A stretch of 64,000 nt of DNA from Litoditis marina (lineage: Eukaryota; Nematoda; Chromadorea; Rhabditida; Rhabditidae). Both the position numbers and the translations under genes were made by a program. This document shows, piece after piece, positions 62,901-64,000 of this stretch (positions within the stretch are counted from its first letter, which is position 1; every line of letters begins with the position of its first letter). The DNA lies in contig OZ038435.1 of assembly GCA_964036275.1 (NCBI GenBank), positions 10,591,634 to 10,655,633 on the forward strand, written 5' to 3'. The notes under the pieces were generated by a model that was not told the DNA's origin, made no database searches, and saw only the letters and a program-made list of their open reading frames with translations.

Positions 62901-64000
62901 CTACTAAAGTTACCAGTACAGATCCTGAAGATCTTGAGAGTCTTAGTAAGAACACCAAAAAAGCTGATGTTCCGGACAATTTCATGGATGATTTCACTAT
63001 AGAAGAGATCCAAACTATACTGAAAAAGGCAAGAGATACGGCTCCAGGACCAGATGGGGTACGGTATAAGCACCTCCTAGAAATGGATCCTACTATGGAA
63101 GTACTTCTCAAACTGTATAATGAATGTAAAATTCTGCAGAAAATCCCAGACTGTTGGAAAGAGGCTGAAACTGTTCTAATCTATAAAGACGGTGAAGAGT
63201 CGGACTTGAGCAACTGGAGACCAATTAGTATGATGAGCACTCTATACAAAGTATATAGTAGTCTCTGGAATAATAGATTGAAAAAAGTCAAAGGGCTCAT
63301 AAGCAAAACACAAAAAGGTTTCTCGGAAAGAGAAGGCTGTGCTGAGAATATTTGTATTTTACGTTCCGCGCTAGATGAAGCGAGATCATCAAAAGGAAAC
63401 ATATCCGTTGCTTTCCTAGATCTCACTAATGCATTTGGCTCAGTCCCACACGAACTCATACTACATTCTCTGAAAACATTTGGTTTTCCAACGGAATTCA
63501 TTGGAATAATAACCGACTTCTATACAAATAATACTATGAGGGTGGCATCAAATGATGAGCTAACCAGCCCCATAACACTCCATTCGGGTGTAAAACAAGG
63601 TGACCCAATAAGTCCAACGCTATTCAATATTAGCATTGAGTATCTTATTCGGAACCACTTAGCTACGGCCTTAGGGCATAAATTCATCAATACCAGAGTC
63701 AAGATGCTAGCTTTTGCGGATGATATGGTAATTGTGAGCAATAGTATAATGGAACTGCAAAGTCAACTTAATATACTAGACAATCAGGCACAAAAACTCA
63801 ATTTGGTTTTCAAACCAAGAAAGTGTGCAACCCTAACAATTCATAAGGGAAAGGTGCAATACCACACCCCCGCAACTATTAGAAACGAGCCTATTCGTCT
63901 GATTGATCACACTACAAGCTACAAATATCTTGGTGTTCAAGTGAACGCGAAACACAAGACAAGTTGCGTCGACATCTTCAAGAAAAGCAGTTCAGATCTG
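59952..64000 (+). CDS. NeSL-like retrotransposon polyprotein: CCHH zinc fingers, Ulp1 protease, reverse transcriptase (3' incomplete)
   Basis: About 1350 codons, open to the window edge. Zinc finger 1 runs from HCPIC (about 60395) to THIRKDH; zinc finger 2 runs from YKCTVC (about 60550) to RQHLQDNH. These would bind target DNA. The Ulp1/C48 protease has WLNDEVITEYI (about 61328), the catalytic His in CHESHWRLVIV (about 61509), the Asp in YLDPYQ and the Cys in NCGIFVCLYA (about 61690), so the triad appears complete. The reverse transcriptase begins near 63030 with APGPDGVRYKHL, then NWRPISM, QKGFSEREGC, AFLDLTNAFGSVP (catalytic Asp), SGVKQGDPISPTLFNI and FADDM at 63713-63727, then KYLGVQV. No stop or frameshift is visible, so the copy could be young. 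RNA binding, endonuclease and 3' UTR lie beyond the window. Confidence 0.93.

Larger units (their letters stand above)
48958..64000 (+). mobile_element. NeSL-like non-LTR retrotransposon (Ulp1 protease + RT), split by a DNA transposon, 3' end outside window
   Basis: Begins abruptly at the U1 junction and has two parts: 48958-49513 and 59950-64000. Between them is a 10,436-bp TIR transposon flanked by TT on both sides. Removing the transposon and one TT brings the two open frames into register (...FLSI + CGRRIDLL...), which supports the nesting. Zinc fingers, an Ulp1-type cysteine protease and a reverse transcriptase in this order are characteristic of the NeSL group; a restriction-like endonuclease would be expected downstream, outside the window. 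There are only 6 nt between the junction and the first ATG, so the copy may be 5'-truncated. Confidence 0.85.

Noticed and set aside
1..64000. CRISPR array, bacterial operons or attachment sites
   Set aside because: The repeats are satellite or snRNA units without spacers, and all supported genes are spliced.

Overview
The window is eukaryotic and metazoan in character. It holds many spliced genes with YAG-type acceptors, satellite DNA, small DNA transposons, a tandem array of spliceosomal U1 snRNA genes and a non-LTR retrotransposon that carries an Ulp1-type protease. A nematode is my best guess, from the U1 5' end (AAACTTACC), the TTTTCAG-like acceptors and the NeSL-type element. This is an inference, not proof.

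Layout. (1) 1-11,735: one host gene on the minus strand, an MFSD8/CLN7-like membrane transporter (2488-9904). I could model it as 13 exons with consistent splice phases (about 486 aa). Its introns and flanks carry several TIR elements: a nested pair at 88-1650/435-1053, an element with a degenerate tRNA inside (about 5080-5900), a hAT-like MITE with an 8-bp target duplication (6654-7206), a foldback element (about 9390-9610) and a G/C-rich foldback (10564-10839). (2) 11,735-26,936: about 95 copies of a 159-bp satellite whose core is a 20-bp perfect palindrome. It includes a 23-unit (3653 bp) segmental tandem duplication. Because 159 is divisible by 3 the satellite makes long open frames on both strands; I read these as non-coding. 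(3) 26,937-48,957: a tandem array with a unit of about 1349 bp, holding 15 complete U1 snRNA genes on the + strand. In the first unit a 1481-bp TIR element sits exactly at the U1 5' end. (4) 48,958-64,000: a NeSL-like retrotransposon (two zinc fingers, Ulp1 protease, reverse transcriptase, running off the window) that begins 2 bp upstream of where the sixteenth U1 gene should start. Its reading frame is split by a 10,436-bp DNA transposon (49514-59949) with 36-bp perfect TIRs and an apparent TT target duplication. That transposon carries two spliced genes on the + strand: a TNP2/CACTA-like transposase and an unrecognised basic protein.

The most interesting result is this Russian-doll structure (U1 repeat > Ulp1-RT retrotransposon > two-gene DNA transposon), together with the precise retrotransposon junction at the U1 start. 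It suggests, but does not prove, a U1-snRNA-gene-specific member of the NeSL/Utopia-type retrotransposons. The 3' junction, which would settle target specificity, lies beyond the window.
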